Source: Arthrobacter sp. cf158
GTDB lineage: Bacteria; Actinomycetota; Actinomycetes; Actinomycetales; Micrococcaceae
Reading direction: 5' to 3'
DNA: 64,000 bases
NCBI RefSeq assembly: GCF_900106835.1
Contig: NZ_FNNR01000008.1
Location: 62,001 to 126,000 of the forward strand
A model generated the notes under the pieces. That model was not told the DNA's origin. It did no database searches and saw nothing but the letters and a program-made list of their open reading frames with translations. The stretch's first letter is position 1. Each line of letters opens with the position of its first letter. Shown here piece by piece: positions 25,671 to 34,763 of this stretch. The position numbers and the translations under genes are program-made.

Positions 25671-27761
25671 ATGTCTGAAACCACCGGACGCACGTTTGCG
25701 CTGCTCCCCATGCTTGGCCACACCAAAGGCAAGCGCAGTCCCGTGACGTGCGCACTGAAATGCGACAACGCCTGCTCGGGCGATGTCTGCAATACCAGCG
25801 CCAACGGTTACTTCCGGGACATCGCTTCAACGGCCATGTCCCGTCGCGCCGCCCTTGGGCTTGGCGCCGCAGGAGCGCTCGCGATCGTGCTTGGTGGTGC
25901 TGTTACTGGTGGTGACGCTGCAGTGGCTGACTCGGGCAACGGGCTCTCCGATGCCGCTAAGAAGGGCTACGACAAGTCCAAGCTGAAGTTCACCGCCATC
26001 AAGCCCGTTGACGCTGCGGTGGATGCCTTCACCGTGCCTGAAGGGTTCGACTGGAAGCCGGTCATCCGCTGGGGCGACCCCCTCTTCGCCGACTCACCGG
26101 CCTTTGACCTCAACGCGCAGACCGCTGCGGCGCAGGCACGCCAATTCGGCTACAACAACGACTACACGGATATCCTGCCCATCCCGGGTTCCAAGGACCG
26201 CCGCGCAGTGCTGTTCACCAACCATGAGTACACCAACGAGAACATCATGCTCCCGGAGGGCTTCGACCCCGCCGAGGCGCGCGCGATCGGTCGCGCAGGG
26301 CATGGGTTGGCCGTCGTTGAACTGGAACGCAAGAACACGAACAAGCCGTGGAACTACGTCCAGGGCGCACCGCTGAACCGACGCTTCCTCACAGACACCG
26401 TCTACGAACTGACTGGCCCTGCCGCCGGGACCAACTTGGTCAAGACCATCGATGACCCCGCCGGCCGGTGGATCAAGGGCACACTGGGCAACTGCTCCGG
26501 CGGAACCACCCCGTGGGGCACCATCCTCTCCGGCGAAGAAAACTTCAACGGCTACTTCGCCGCCCCTGGCACCAGTGATGGCGACAGGCGCTATGGCATT
26601 TCCGCCAAGGCCACCACCCGCCAGTGGGAACTCGATGAGCCGCGCTTCGATACCCGCAATTCCGGCTACGCCAATGAAACCAACCGCTTCGGGTGGATCG
26701 TGGAAGTGGACCCGTTCGACCCCACATCCACCCCCAAGAAGCACTCCGCAATGGGCCGCTTCAAGCATGAGGGCGCCAACGTCATTGTTGCTCCTTCCGG
26801 CCGCGTAGTGGCTTACATGGGCGACGACGAGCGCTTTGACTACCTGTACAAGTTCGTCTCCAAGGGCAAGTACCAAGCCGGCGACTCCGCCGCTGCCCGC
26901 CGGAACAATATGGGCCTGCTCTCCGAGGGTGACCTGTACGTCGCCAAGTTCACCGGCGATTCACCGGTTGCTGAGATCGATGGCTCCGGCAAGGTTCCCG
27001 CGGACGGAGCTTTCGATGGCGCCGGCGAGTGGCTGCCCCTGGTGGTGGACGGCAAGTCTGCTGTTCCGGGCATGTCTGTTCCGGAGGTGCTGGTCTACAC
27101 GCGCCTCGCGGCAGATAAGGTTGGCCCCACCAAGATGGACCGCTGCGAAGACGTCCAGCCGAACCCGCTCACTGGCAAGGTCTACGTCGCCTGCACCAAC
27201 AACTCGGACCGCGGCAAGCCCGGCAAGGAAGGTGCCACGGAAGTCAACCCGCGTGCGTTGAACCGCGACGGGCACATCGTGGAGATCACCGAAGGACGCG
27301 AGCAGACGGGGACCAAGTTCAACTGGACGCTCTTGCTGGTGGCGGGGGATCCCGCCAAGAACACGTCCACCTACTTCTCCGGCTTCCCGGCGGACAAGGT
27401 CTCCCCGATTTCCTGCCCGGACAACGTTGCCTTCGACTCCGTGGGCAACCTCTGGATCTCAACAGACGGCGCGCCGTCCACCATCGGCTACGCAGACGGC
27501 CTGTTCAAGGTGACCCTTGAGGGCCGGGAACGCGGCAAGGTGGAGCAGTTCCTGGCCGTGCCCCGTGACGCCGAGACCTGTGGGCCGATCGTTCATGACG
27601 AAGAGCGCACCGTCTTCGTCGCGGTACAGCACCCGGGCGAGGAAGGCACCTTCGCGGACCAGCACTCCTTCTTCCCGGACTACGTTCCGGCCGGAAGCAC
27701 CCCCGTGGCTGGTGCTGTGCGGGCCCCGCGCCCGTCCATCGTGCAGGTGTTCCGCAAGTAA
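25671..27761 (+). CDS. PhoX-family alkaline phosphatase (DUF839)
   Basis: A 696-residue exported phosphatase-like protein. After a cysteine-rich cytoplasmic-looking start, a Tat signal appears at residues ~56-85 (MSRRAALGLGAAGALAIVLGG). The mature part has PhoX/DUF839 features: a propeller fold with the FTNHEYTNEN motif, CSGGTTPWGTILSGEENFNGYF, GRFKHEGANV, YMGDDERFDYLYKF and RCEDVQPNP, containing the acidic residues that bind Ca and Fe in characterised PhoX enzymes. It would release phosphate from organic esters outside the membrane. The long segment before the Tat motif, with four Cys, is typical of this subfamily. No Pho box was identified. Confidence 0.88.
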   Translation: MSETTGRTFALLPMLGHTKGKRSPVTCALKCDNACSGDVCNTSANGYFRDIASTAMSRRAALGLGAAGALAIVLGGAVTGGDAAVADSGNGLSDAAKKGYDKSKLKFTAIKPVDAAVDAFTVPEGFDWKPVIRWGDPLFADSPAFDLNAQTAAAQARQFGYNNDYTDILPIPGSKDRRAVLFTNHEYTNENIMLPEGFDPAEARAIGRAGHGLAVVELERKNTNKPWNYVQGAPLNRRFLTDTVYELTGPAAGTNLVKTIDDPAGRWIKGTLGNCSGGTTPWGTILSGEENFNGYFAAPGTSDGDRRYGISAKATTRQWELDEPRFDTRNSGYANETNRFGWIVEVDPFDPTSTPKKHSAMGRFKHEGANVIVAPSGRVVAYMGDDERFDYLYKFVSKGKYQAGDSAAARRNNMGLLSEGDLYVAKFTGDSPVAEIDGSGKVPADGAFDGAGEWLPLVVDGKSAVPGMSVPEVLVYTRLAADKVGPTKMDRCEDVQPNPLTGKVYVACTNNSDRGKPGKEGATEVNPRALNRDGHIVEITEGREQTGTKFNWTLLLVAGDPAKNTSTYFSGFPADKVSPISCPDNVAFDSVGNLWISTDGAPSTIGYADGLFKVTLEGRERGKVEQFLAVPRDAETCGPIVHDEERTVFVAVQHPGEEGTFADQHSFFPDYVPAGSTPVAGAVRAPRPSIVQVFRK

Positions 27762-27763
27762 CC

Positions 27764-27977
27764 CTCTCTCACCTTTCGTGCGGTTGGGGTGGATGCTCTC
27801 TCACCTTTCGTGTTGTTGGGGTGGACCCTCTCTCACCTTTCGTGCGGTTGGGGTGGATGCTCTCTCACCTTTCGTGCGGTTGGGGTGGATGCTCTCACAC
27901 CTTTCGTGTTGTTGGGGTGGACCCTCTCTCACCTTTCGTGCCGTTTGGGCGGACCCTCTCTCACCTTTCGTGCCGTG
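27764..27977. repeat. 32-bp tandem repeat array, seven units
   Basis: Units begin at 27764, 27796, 27828, 27860, 27892, 27924 and 27956 (last one partial). The core CTCTCTCACCTTTCGTG is nearly invariant and is followed by a variable CGGTTGGGGTGGATG-type half. It starts 3 bases after the phoX stop. No unique spacers exist, so it is not a CRISPR array. Confidence 0.95.
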
Positions 27978-27982
27978 CACGC

Positions 27983-28030
27983 CGGTAGGTGAGAGAGGGA
28001 TGCCCGTTGGGGGCCGGTAGGTGAGAGAGC
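27983..28030. repeat. Inverted copies of the repeat core
   Basis: GGTAGGTGAGAGAGGG (27983-27998) and GGTAGGTGAGAGAGCG (28016-28031) are reverse complements of the array core CTCTCTCACCT. A transcript through the region could pair any unit with either copy, forming terminator-like hairpins before menD. Confidence 0.75.
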
Positions 28031-28052
28031 GTTGGGGCCTCTTGGACGCCAA

Positions 28053-28058
28053 TAGACT
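28053..28058 (+). promoter_or_regulatory. Putative leaderless -10 box of menD
   Basis: TAGACT, 6 bases, GTG 28065. Confidence 0.45.
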
Positions 28059-28064
28059 GGAACG

Positions 28065-29774
28065 GTGACTTCCCAGGACTCTCTGACTTCCATCGCCGCC
28101 GCCCGGATCGCCGTGACAACACTGCTGGACGGCGGTGTGCGGCACGCGGTGGTGGCGCCGGGCTCGCGGTCGGCGCCCCTGGCTTATGCGCTGGCTGAAG
28201 CCGAGGCGTCGGGGCGTGTTCGCCTCCACGTGCGGATCGACGAACGCGACGCAGGATTCACTGCTTTGGGCCTGGCCCTCTCCACCGAGGCTCCCGTCGC
28301 AGTGGTGACAACATCCGGCACCGCGGTGGGCAACCTCCTGCCGGCCGTCATGGAAGCCAACCATTCAGCCGTTCCAGTGGTGGTTGTCTCCGCGGACCGG
28401 CCTGAGGAACTCCACGGAACGGGGGCCAGCCAGACCACCGTCCAGCTGGACCTTTTTGGCGAGCATGTGCGCTTCGCCGTCGACGTTCCTGCGGGTGACC
28501 ATCCTCAGAAGGCCATTGCCACGGCCCTTTACGCTGCCACGGGCGCCCTGGAAGACACTCCGCCCGGCCCCGTCCAGGTAAATCTCGCGTTCCGGGATCC
28601 TCTGGTTCCGGGGGTGGGTGACGCTCTCCCGGAGACCGCGGGACACGGCGTGTTCCATTACGACGCCGGTCCCCAGGCTCTGGATCTTCCGGCGGCCTTG
28701 ACGGACCTCCCCGTGCGACGCACCGTGGTCCTCGCGGGTCACGACGCAGGTCCCGTGGCCGAAGCCTTTGCACGTGCCCACGGCTTGCCGTTGCTCGCAG
28801 AACCTTCGTCCAACGCCCGCTTCGGCCCCAATGCCGTGGGCCCGTACCGGGTGTTGCTGGAACACTTTGGGCCCGGATCGCCCGCCCCGGTCGAACGGGT
28901 GGTGCTGTTCGGCAGGGCAACCCTTTCCCGTCCCGTTTCGGCTCTCCTTGCCCGGGAATCGGTCGAATCCGCCATTTACCAGCCAGTGCCCGTGGCCTGG
29001 TACGAGGCCGGTCGACGTCGTGAGAAACCCATCGAGACCCTTCCCGAACTGGCAGCATTCGCCGGCCGCGGGTCTTCAGATTGGCTGGACTCCTGGCTTC
29101 TGGCAGGTGCTGCGGCCCAGCATGCCCTGGACAGCACCTTGGACGCGGAGGACCTTGCCAACGGGCCTTCCGTGGGGGCAACGGTCTGGGAACACTCCCG
29201 CGGACAGCTGGTGCTCGGGTCCTCCAATGGAATCCGCGACGTCGACCTCGCAGGTCAGCCGCACACGGAACCTCTTGCCACTGTCTATGCCAACCGCGGC
29301 CTGGCGGGGATCGACGGCACCATCGCTACGGCAACCGGTATCGCGCTGGGCAGCGGACGTGAAACAACGGTCCTCCTGGGCGACGTTACGTTCCTGCACG
29401 ACGCCGGCGGGCTCCTCCTCGGCCATGGTGAACCCGTCCCGGATCTCCGCATCGTGGTGCTCAACGACTCAGGCGGAGCCATCTTCGCGCTGCTGGAACA
29501 CGGTGCCGTGGACGACTCAGGCGCCTACGGCACCGCCGTCGAACGCCTCTTTGGTACCCCGCACTCAGTGGACATCGCGGCACTCGCGGCGGCATACGGC
29601 GTCGGGCACCGGGCGGTGAGTACGACGGCGGAACTCGCCGACGCACTCAAGTCACCGCTGAAGGGGCGCACCATTGTGGAGGTGCGCGTGGACCGGACCG
29701 GCTTGCGGGCGCTCCATGCACGGATCAAAGAGGCCATCAACGCCGCGGTGGGCCAGGTTCTCACCGGCGGCTAA
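28065..29774 (+). CDS. menD: 2-Succinyl-5-enolpyruvyl-6-hydroxy-3-cyclohexene-1-carboxylate synthase
   Basis: A 569-residue ThDP enzyme joining isochorismate and 2-oxoglutarate in menaquinone synthesis. The N-terminal domain carries VVAPGSRSAPLAYAL and HVRIDERDAGFTALGLA with the conserved Glu; VVTTSGTAVGNLLPAV and SADRPEELHGTGASQTT follow. The C-terminal ThDP-binding region has LLGDVTFLHDAGGLL and VVLNDSGGAIF. These are MenD signatures and the length is normal. The GTG at 28065 is supported by a TAGACT box 6 bases before it. Confidence 0.95.
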   Translation: MTSQDSLTSIAAARIAVTTLLDGGVRHAVVAPGSRSAPLAYALAEAEASGRVRLHVRIDERDAGFTALGLALSTEAPVAVVTTSGTAVGNLLPAVMEANHSAVPVVVVSADRPEELHGTGASQTTVQLDLFGEHVRFAVDVPAGDHPQKAIATALYAATGALEDTPPGPVQVNLAFRDPLVPGVGDALPETAGHGVFHYDAGPQALDLPAALTDLPVRRTVVLAGHDAGPVAEAFARAHGLPLLAEPSSNARFGPNAVGPYRVLLEHFGPGSPAPVERVVLFGRATLSRPVSALLARESVESAIYQPVPVAWYEAGRRREKPIETLPELAAFAGRGSSDWLDSWLLAGAAAQHALDSTLDAEDLANGPSVGATVWEHSRGQLVLGSSNGIRDVDLAGQPHTEPLATVYANRGLAGIDGTIATATGIALGSGRETTVLLGDVTFLHDAGGLLLGHGEPVPDLRIVVLNDSGGAIFALLEHGAVDDSGAYGTAVERLFGTPHSVDIAALAAAYGVGHRAVSTTAELADALKSPLKGRTIVEVRVDRTGLRALHARIKEAINAAVGQVLTGG

Positions 29775-29820
29775 AGACCTGGCTCGCGGGAGACGCAAAA
29801 GTCGCCAGTGACGCAGAAAA

Positions 29821-29856
29821 GGGAGGGCTGCACCCACATGTGAGTGCAGCCCTCCC
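29821..29856. terminator. Bidirectional terminator between menD and the ABC operon
   Basis: Perfect 13-bp stem (GGGAGGGCTGCAC / GTGCAGCCCTCCC), 10-base loop. The four A's to the left give a U tail for the minus-strand operon. Confidence 0.85.
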
Positions 29857-29887
29857 GTCTCGGTAGCGCTAACGGCGGTGCATGGCT

Positions 29888-30676
29888 TTAGGCTTCCTCG
29901 ACACCGATGTGCGTCGGGTCCAGGACGCGGCGCAGGAATTCCTTGGTACGCGGCTGGGTGGGGGCGCTGATGACGTTCTCCGCCGGGCCTTCTTCCACCA
30001 CAACACCGGCGTCCATGAAGACCACGCGGTCGGCCACTTCACGGGCGAAGCCCATCTCGTGGGTAACAACCAGCATGGTCATGCCCTCCTGGGCCAGCTT
30101 GCGCATGACAGCCAGGACATCGCCAACTGTTTCGGGGTCCAGCGCCGAGGTGGGCTCATCAAAAAGCATGAGCTGGGGATCCATGGACAGCGCGCGGGCG
30201 ATGGCCACACGCTGCTGCTGGCCACCGGAGAGCTGGTCCGGGAAGCGATCGGCCAAGTGACCCAGGCCCACGCGTTCCAGGTTGTGGCGCGCCACTCCGG
30301 AAGCCTCGGACTTGGAACGCTTGAGGACCTTCATCTGTGAAATGGTGCAGTTGTCCAACACGCTCAGGTGCGGGAACAGATTGAAGTGCTGGAACACCAT
30401 TCCAACGCTTTGGCGCATCTTGTTGAGATCAACATCGGGATCGGTGGCTTCGAACTTGCCCACATTGATGGTGCCGGCGTTGGGCTGCTCCAGCAGGTTG
30501 ACGCAGCGCAGCAGCGTGGACTTACCCGAACCCGACGGGCCGATCAGGCAAACTACCTGGCCCGGTTCGACGGTCAAGGAGATGCCCTTGAGGACCTCAT
30601 TGCTGCCGTAGGACTTGCGAAGGTCCTTGATGTCCACGCCTGCAGCGCGAACTGTGCTGTTTACGACGTCGTTCAT
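29888..30676 (-). CDS. Polar amino-acid ABC transporter ATP-binding protein
   Basis: A 262-residue ATPase of the GlnQ/GluA type: Walker A GPSGSGKST, Q-loop VFQHFNLFPHL, signature LSGGQQQR, Walker B LMLFDEPTSALD and the switch His in VVTHEMGFA. It powers the importer made with the next two upstream genes. It starts 11 bases after the permease stop and ends just before the terminator at 29821-29856. The likely substrates are polar amino acids such as glutamate or glutamine; specificity is not settled by sequence. Confidence 0.92.
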   Translation of the reverse strand: MNDVVNSTVRAAGVDIKDLRKSYGSNEVLKGISLTVEPGQVVCLIGPSGSGKSTLLRCVNLLEQPNAGTINVGKFEATDPDVDLNKMRQSVGMVFQHFNLFPHLSVLDNCTISQMKVLKRSKSEASGVARHNLERVGLGHLADRFPDQLSGGQQQRVAIARALSMDPQLMLFDEPTSALDPETVGDVLAVMRKLAQEGMTMLVVTHEMGFAREVADRVVFMDAGVVVEEGPAENVISAPTQPRTKEFLRRVLDPTHIGVEEA

Positions 30677-30687
30677 GACTGTCCTGC

Positions 30688-31479
30688 CTATCGCTTGGTC
30701 CGCGCGGAGCGGCTTTCGAACTTCCGTGCCAGGAGGCTCAAGGGGATGGTGATGACCAGGTAGAAGGCACCGGCCACCAGCAACGGGGTCAGGCCCGCGC
30801 CGAGGCTGGAGATTCCGTCGCGGCCGAACTTGGTGAGCTCGTACTGGGACGCGGTGAGGCCCAGGACGTAGATCAGCGAGGAGTCCTTGGTGAGCAGGAT
30901 GATTTCGTTGGTCAGCGGCGGCAGCACGATCTTGAAAGCCTGGGGGATGACGATCGAAACCATGGCCCGCCAGTGCGGCATGCCCAGCGAACGTGCAGCT
31001 TCCATCTGGCCCTTGGGCACAGCCTGGAGGCCTGCGCGGAGGGTTTCAGCGATGTAGGCGGAGGCCACCATACCCAGCGAAACCATGACCACGATGTTGA
31101 CGTCCCACTGGACACCAAACGCGAGCGGGACGCCGTAGCCAAAGGCGATGAAGACCAACAGGGCGGGGACACCGCGGAAGAATTCGATGTAGCCCGTGGC
31201 CAGCCAGCGGTACAGCGGGAAGGAGGAAAGCTTCATCAGGGCAAGCAGGAGGCCGCCGGACAAGCCCACCACGAAGGCCAATGCCGTGTAGATGAGGGTG
31301 TTCTTGAGGCCCACCAGGAAGATGTCCGGGAACATCGGGCCGATCTTGGCGAAGTTGAAGACGCTGGTGCCGATGGTCTTCCAGTCCACAGCAAGGATCA
31401 CTGCGGCCAGGACCACAACAAAGATTCCGGCCTGGACGTACAAACTGACTTTGGCTCGTTGACGTGCAGTCATTGCCAT
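30688..31479 (-). CDS. Polar amino-acid ABC transporter permease
   Basis: A 263-residue HisM/GlnP-type permease with five to six membrane helices. The family signature lies in GLKNTLIYTALAFVVGLSGG, and the ATPase-contacting EAA loop is EAARSLGMPHWRAMVSIVIPQA. A single permease gene suggests a homodimeric channel. It lies between the binding protein and the ATPase genes, after an intercistronic hairpin that probably lowers its expression relative to the binding protein. Confidence 0.92.
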   Translation of the reverse strand: MAMTARQRAKVSLYVQAGIFVVVLAAVILAVDWKTIGTSVFNFAKIGPMFPDIFLVGLKNTLIYTALAFVVGLSGGLLLALMKLSSFPLYRWLATGYIEFFRGVPALLVFIAFGYGVPLAFGVQWDVNIVVMVSLGMVASAYIAETLRAGLQAVPKGQMEAARSLGMPHWRAMVSIVIPQAFKIVLPPLTNEIILLTKDSSLIYVLGLTASQYELTKFGRDGISSLGAGLTPLLVAGAFYLVITIPLSLLARKFESRSARTKR

Positions 31480-31500
31480 GGTGTTCTCACATTCGTGTTG

Positions 31501-31547
31501 CGCAGGTGGGGCCCCGAAACAACGTATCGTTTCGGGGCCCGCCTGCG
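31501..31547 (-). terminator. Intercistronic hairpin (partial terminator)
   Basis: GGGCCCCGAAAC (31509-31520) pairs perfectly with GTTTCGGGGCCC (31529-31540); CGCAGG / CCTGCG extend the arms. It sits between the binding-protein stop and the permease start and probably sets unequal expression by attenuation or mRNA protection. Confidence 0.75.
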
Positions 31548-31572
31548 TGGTTCTCGGGAGCCGGGGCTCGGA

Positions 31573-32370
31573 CTACTTGGTGGCTTCGCCGAACCAGGTG
31601 GTCTCGAACTTCTTCAGGGAGCCGTCGTCGGTGATGCGCTTCAGCGTGGCGTTCACGGCATCGGCCATGGCGGTGTTGCCCTTCTTGATGGAGATACCCA
31701 GCTTCTCGCCCGTTGCGTAGTCCTCAACACGCTTCAGGTTGGAGTCGTCCTTGATGGCGTAGCCCAGGACGGACTGGTTGCCGATTGCGGCGTCGATGGT
31801 GCCGGCCTTGAGGGCCTGGACCAGGAGGCCGGAGTCTTCGAACTGCTGTGCGTCGATGCCCTTGTCCTTGGCATACTGGGCGCCGGTGGTGGCCTGCTGG
31901 ACGCCCACCTTCTTGCCCTTGGCACCGTCAATGTTGCTGATACCAGAGGACGAGGTGGCCACGAGGGTGAGGTCGTCGTCCAAGTACGGGGTGGAGAAGT
32001 CCATGACGCTCTTGCGGACATCCGTGATGGAGATGGAGGAGATGGAGACATCGCAACCGGTCAGTGCGGTTCCGGTCTCGATTGCCTCGAAGGAGCTGTC
32101 CACCACATTGAGTTCGGCCTTGACGTCCTTGGCGACTTCAGCGGCGATGTCCATGTCGAAGCCGACAATCTTGCCGTCCTTCTGGAACTCGAAGGGTTCG
32201 TAAGGAACGTCCGAGCACACCGTGAGCTTGCCTGCGTTGATGAGCTTGAGGCCGGAGGCATCCGAGGCGGCCGGAGTGGACGAACCACCGCAAGCGGTGA
32301 GGGCCAGTGCGCCGGCGGCGAGCACGGCGGCAATCTTGGTGCCGGACATAACCGAACGGGAGATCTGCAT
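31573..32370 (-). CDS. Polar amino-acid ABC transporter substrate-binding lipoprotein
   Basis: A 265-residue solute-binding protein of family 3. The lipobox LTAC at the end of the signal peptide predicts diacylglyceryl anchoring outside the membrane. The mature part has LTVCSDVPYEPFEF, GFDMDIAAEVAKDV and DFSTPYLDDDLTLV, motifs of polar amino-acid-binding proteins, plus GVQQATTGAQYAKD. Two Cys after the lipid Cys (VCSD and TGCDV) may form a disulfide. AAAAGG lies before the ATG, and a TACACT box is at 32416-32421 on the minus strand. First gene of the three-gene operon. Confidence 0.92.
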   Translation of the reverse strand: MQISRSVMSGTKIAAVLAAGALALTACGGSSTPAASDASGLKLINAGKLTVCSDVPYEPFEFQKDGKIVGFDMDIAAEVAKDVKAELNVVDSSFEAIETGTALTGCDVSISSISITDVRKSVMDFSTPYLDDDLTLVATSSSGISNIDGAKGKKVGVQQATTGAQYAKDKGIDAQQFEDSGLLVQALKAGTIDAAIGNQSVLGYAIKDDSNLKRVEDYATGEKLGISIKKGNTAMADAVNATLKRITDDGSLKKFETTWFGEATK

Positions 32371-32461
32371 GTTGTTTACCTTTTGTTGCGGTGGATGCTG
32401 AACTGAGTCGGTTTTAGTGTAGCGCCGAACATGAGATGTGCATCACAGGAAACGAAGTTTC

Positions 32462-32478
32462 ACTAGTAGATAACTAGT
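32462..32478. promoter_or_regulatory. ACTAGT-N5-ACTAGT palindromic site upstream of the amino-acid importer
   Basis: Two self-complementary ACTAGT hexamers in a short AT-rich patch, in the 158-base gap between menF and the importer. A possible operator; no family match is claimed. Confidence 0.3.
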
Positions 32479-32528
32479 TTACGCACCTATCAACCACCGA
32501 AAAGGAAGTGCTGTCTGGAATCCCAGAA

Positions 32529-33881
32529 TCAGCGCCGAATGCCCAGCGCCTCAAGCATCGGGCGGAATTTGGCCCAGGTTTCGGCCAGTTCGGCTTCAGG
32601 CTGTGAGCCCTCAACAATGCCGCATCCAGCGAACAAGCGCACAGTGTTGGCATCCTCAATCACGGCTCCGCGGAGGGCGATGCCCCACTCACCGTTGCCC
32701 GCGGCGTCCAGCCAACCCACTGGCCCGGCGTAGGGGCCGCGGTCCAGATGCTCCAGTTTTCGAATCAAAGCGCCGGCCACCAACGTCGGTGTCCCGCACA
32801 CTGCCGCAGTCGGATGCAGTGCATTAATGAGGGCAAGGCACGTGGGCACGTGGCCCTCGATATCAGCCAGTTCAGCCTTCACGTCCGAGGCCAGGTGCCA
32901 CACATTGGGCAGTTCCAGAATGAACGGTTCGCTGTGCGAATTCATCGCTTCGGAGAACGGAGCCAGCTGGCGCGTCAGGGAGTCAATCGCGATTTCGTGC
33001 TCATGGCGCTGCTTATCGGATCCGGCCAATACCCGTTCGGCGTACGCCATGGGGGATCCATCAACGCCCTCTGCATCCCTGCGGTCCAAAGTTCCGGCGA
33101 GAACCCGGGCCTGCGCCGTACGGCCCTCCACCTGGATCAGCATTTCCGGCGTGGCACCCACCAAACCGTCAACGCCATACGTCCAGCACTCGCGATACCG
33201 TGCTGCCAGCTGGCGAAGTACCTCCGCAGCGTTCACGCCCTCAGGCAGGGTGGCAACGACGTCGCGCGCCAGCACCAGCTTTTCCAGCTTGCCGGCGCGG
33301 ATCTCTTCCACGCCATCGGCAACAGCCTGCATCCAGGCGGCTTCGCTCAGGGAACCGTGGCTGAGGTGACCGGCTCCGTCTGCGGCGACAGTTTCAGGTA
33401 ACGGCCCGACGCCGGACCCTCCTGCCGCTGAATCCTCACCGTTCGGCTCGCCGCCAGTCAGCCAGTGGTCAACGGCAGCGAGGACGCCGGCCTCGGTGAG
33501 GGGTGCGTCGTCGAACGTTAACTGTGTGGCCCAGGCGCGGCCATCGCGGATGCCGACCACCAACTCCGGGAGGATCAGGCGAGAGATGTGGGGTGATGTT
33601 TTGGAGAAGGCGAACGAGCCGAAAGCCACCGGTCCTGTGCCGGGAAGCTCCACATAATCAGTGATCTCTGCCTCAAGAATGAGGTGCCGCCACCAAATAT
33701 CGGCCTCGAGGAAACGCTCAGGGCCCGTGGCGTTGAACCGGGTCAGCTCGCCGAATCCCACCAGGCCCGCTTCACGGCGGGACCAGCAGAGGACGTCATC
33801 CCGCACCAGAAACGACGGCAGCCCCCCGGAGGATGATTCGACATCGAGGGGGACTGTCAAGGTGCGGAGCGTGCTCGTCAT
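32529..33881 (-). CDS. menF: Isochorismate synthase
   Basis: A 450-residue chorismate-utilising enzyme making isochorismate for menaquinone. The C-terminal catalytic domain has KLEKLVLARDVVA, TPEMLIQVEGRTAQARVLAGT, KQRHEHEIAIDSL, LHPTAAVCGTPT and RGPYAGPVGWLDAAGNGEW, the ordered motifs of the MenF/EntC family. The absence of a siderophore cluster and the presence of menC, menD and menG nearby favour MenF. ATG 33881 is chosen over a start at 33965, which would overlap the divergent menG promoter. It is divergent from menG, with a 91-base shared control region. Confidence 0.9.
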   Translation of the reverse strand: MTSTLRTLTVPLDVESSSGGLPSFLVRDDVLCWSRREAGLVGFGELTRFNATGPERFLEADIWWRHLILEAEITDYVELPGTGPVAFGSFAFSKTSPHISRLILPELVVGIRDGRAWATQLTFDDAPLTEAGVLAAVDHWLTGGEPNGEDSAAGGSGVGPLPETVAADGAGHLSHGSLSEAAWMQAVADGVEEIRAGKLEKLVLARDVVATLPEGVNAAEVLRQLAARYRECWTYGVDGLVGATPEMLIQVEGRTAQARVLAGTLDRRDAEGVDGSPMAYAERVLAGSDKQRHEHEIAIDSLTRQLAPFSEAMNSHSEPFILELPNVWHLASDVKAELADIEGHVPTCLALINALHPTAAVCGTPTLVAGALIRKLEHLDRGPYAGPVGWLDAAGNGEWGIALRGAVIEDANTVRLFAGCGIVEGSQPEAELAETWAKFRPMLEALGIRR

Positions 33882-33972
33882 GATGGAACAACAGTACTCC
33901 CGCGGACAACCAGATTCTGTGCCGACTTCTACAGCGCAGCAAAGTCGCGTGAATGTCTGAGACAATTACAGG

Positions 33973-34734
33973 GTGAACCGAGCATCCTTGGAAAAGCGTC
34001 CGGACGAAGTTGCGACGATGTTTGATGATGTCGCCCCCAAATACGACGTCGTGAATGATGTCCTGTCCATGGGACAGACGCGTCGTTGGCGCCGGATCGT
34101 GGTTGATGCCATGGATGTGAAGGTGGGGCAGAAGGTCCTGGACCTCGCCGCCGGAACGGGAACCTCCAGCGAACCCTATGCAGACGCAGGCGTTGACGTC
34201 GTAGCCTGCGATTTCTCCCTGGGCATGCTCAAGGTAGGCAAACGCCGCCGCCCGGATATCGACTTCATCGCGGGTGACGCCACCAACCTGCCGTTCGCGG
34301 ACAACAGCTTTGACGCCTCCACCATTTCCTTTGGCCTGCGCAACGTTGTGGAGCCGCGCAAGGCCCTTGAAGAGATGCTGCGCGTCACCAAGCCCGGCGG
34401 CCGGCTGGTCATCGCCGAGTTCTCCCACCCTGTGGTGCCGCTGTGGCGCAACCTCTATACCGAATACCTGATGCGCGCGCTCCCGGCCATCGCCACCAAG
34501 GTTTCCTCCAACCCGGACGCCTACGTGTACCTCGCCGAGTCCATCCGCGCCTGGCCGGACCAGGACCACTTGGCCCAATGGCTCAGCGACGCTGGCTGGA
34601 CCGACATCACCTACCGCAACCTCAGCGGCGGCATCGTAGCCGTGCACCGGGCACAAAAGCCCGCTGAGCACCGCGAAAGTGTTCCCGTTGCCAAGCTTCG
34701 CCGCCAGATCAAGCCGCGCCACCAGGCCGGCTGA
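33973..34734 (+). CDS. menG: Demethylmenaquinone methyltransferase
   Basis: A 253-residue SAM-dependent methyltransferase completing menaquinone. UbiE/MenG signatures are YDVVNDVLSMGQTRRWRR, the SAM motif VLDLAAGTGTSS, DFSLGMLKVG, FIAGDATNLPFADNSFD and SFGLRN. The C-terminal 25 residues are basic. The GTG start lies only 6 bases after a GACAAT box, so the transcript may be leaderless. It begins a menG-menJ-polyprenyl-synthase gene set. Confidence 0.93.
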   Translation: MNRASLEKRPDEVATMFDDVAPKYDVVNDVLSMGQTRRWRRIVVDAMDVKVGQKVLDLAAGTGTSSEPYADAGVDVVACDFSLGMLKVGKRRRPDIDFIAGDATNLPFADNSFDASTISFGLRNVVEPRKALEEMLRVTKPGGRLVIAEFSHPVVPLWRNLYTEYLMRALPAIATKVSSNPDAYVYLAESIRAWPDQDHLAQWLSDAGWTDITYRNLSGGIVAVHRAQKPAEHRESVPVAKLRRQIKPRHQAG

Positions 34735-34763
34735 CCTCGTACTGCCTGCTGATTTAGGACGAC

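Noticed and set aside
27764..27977. Short regular repeats resembling a CRISPR array
   Set aside because: The 32-bp units are contiguous with no unique spacers, and no cas genes are nearby.
30973..32406. 477-codon plus-strand frame
   Set aside because: Antisense to the amino-acid importer genes, which have clear motifs.
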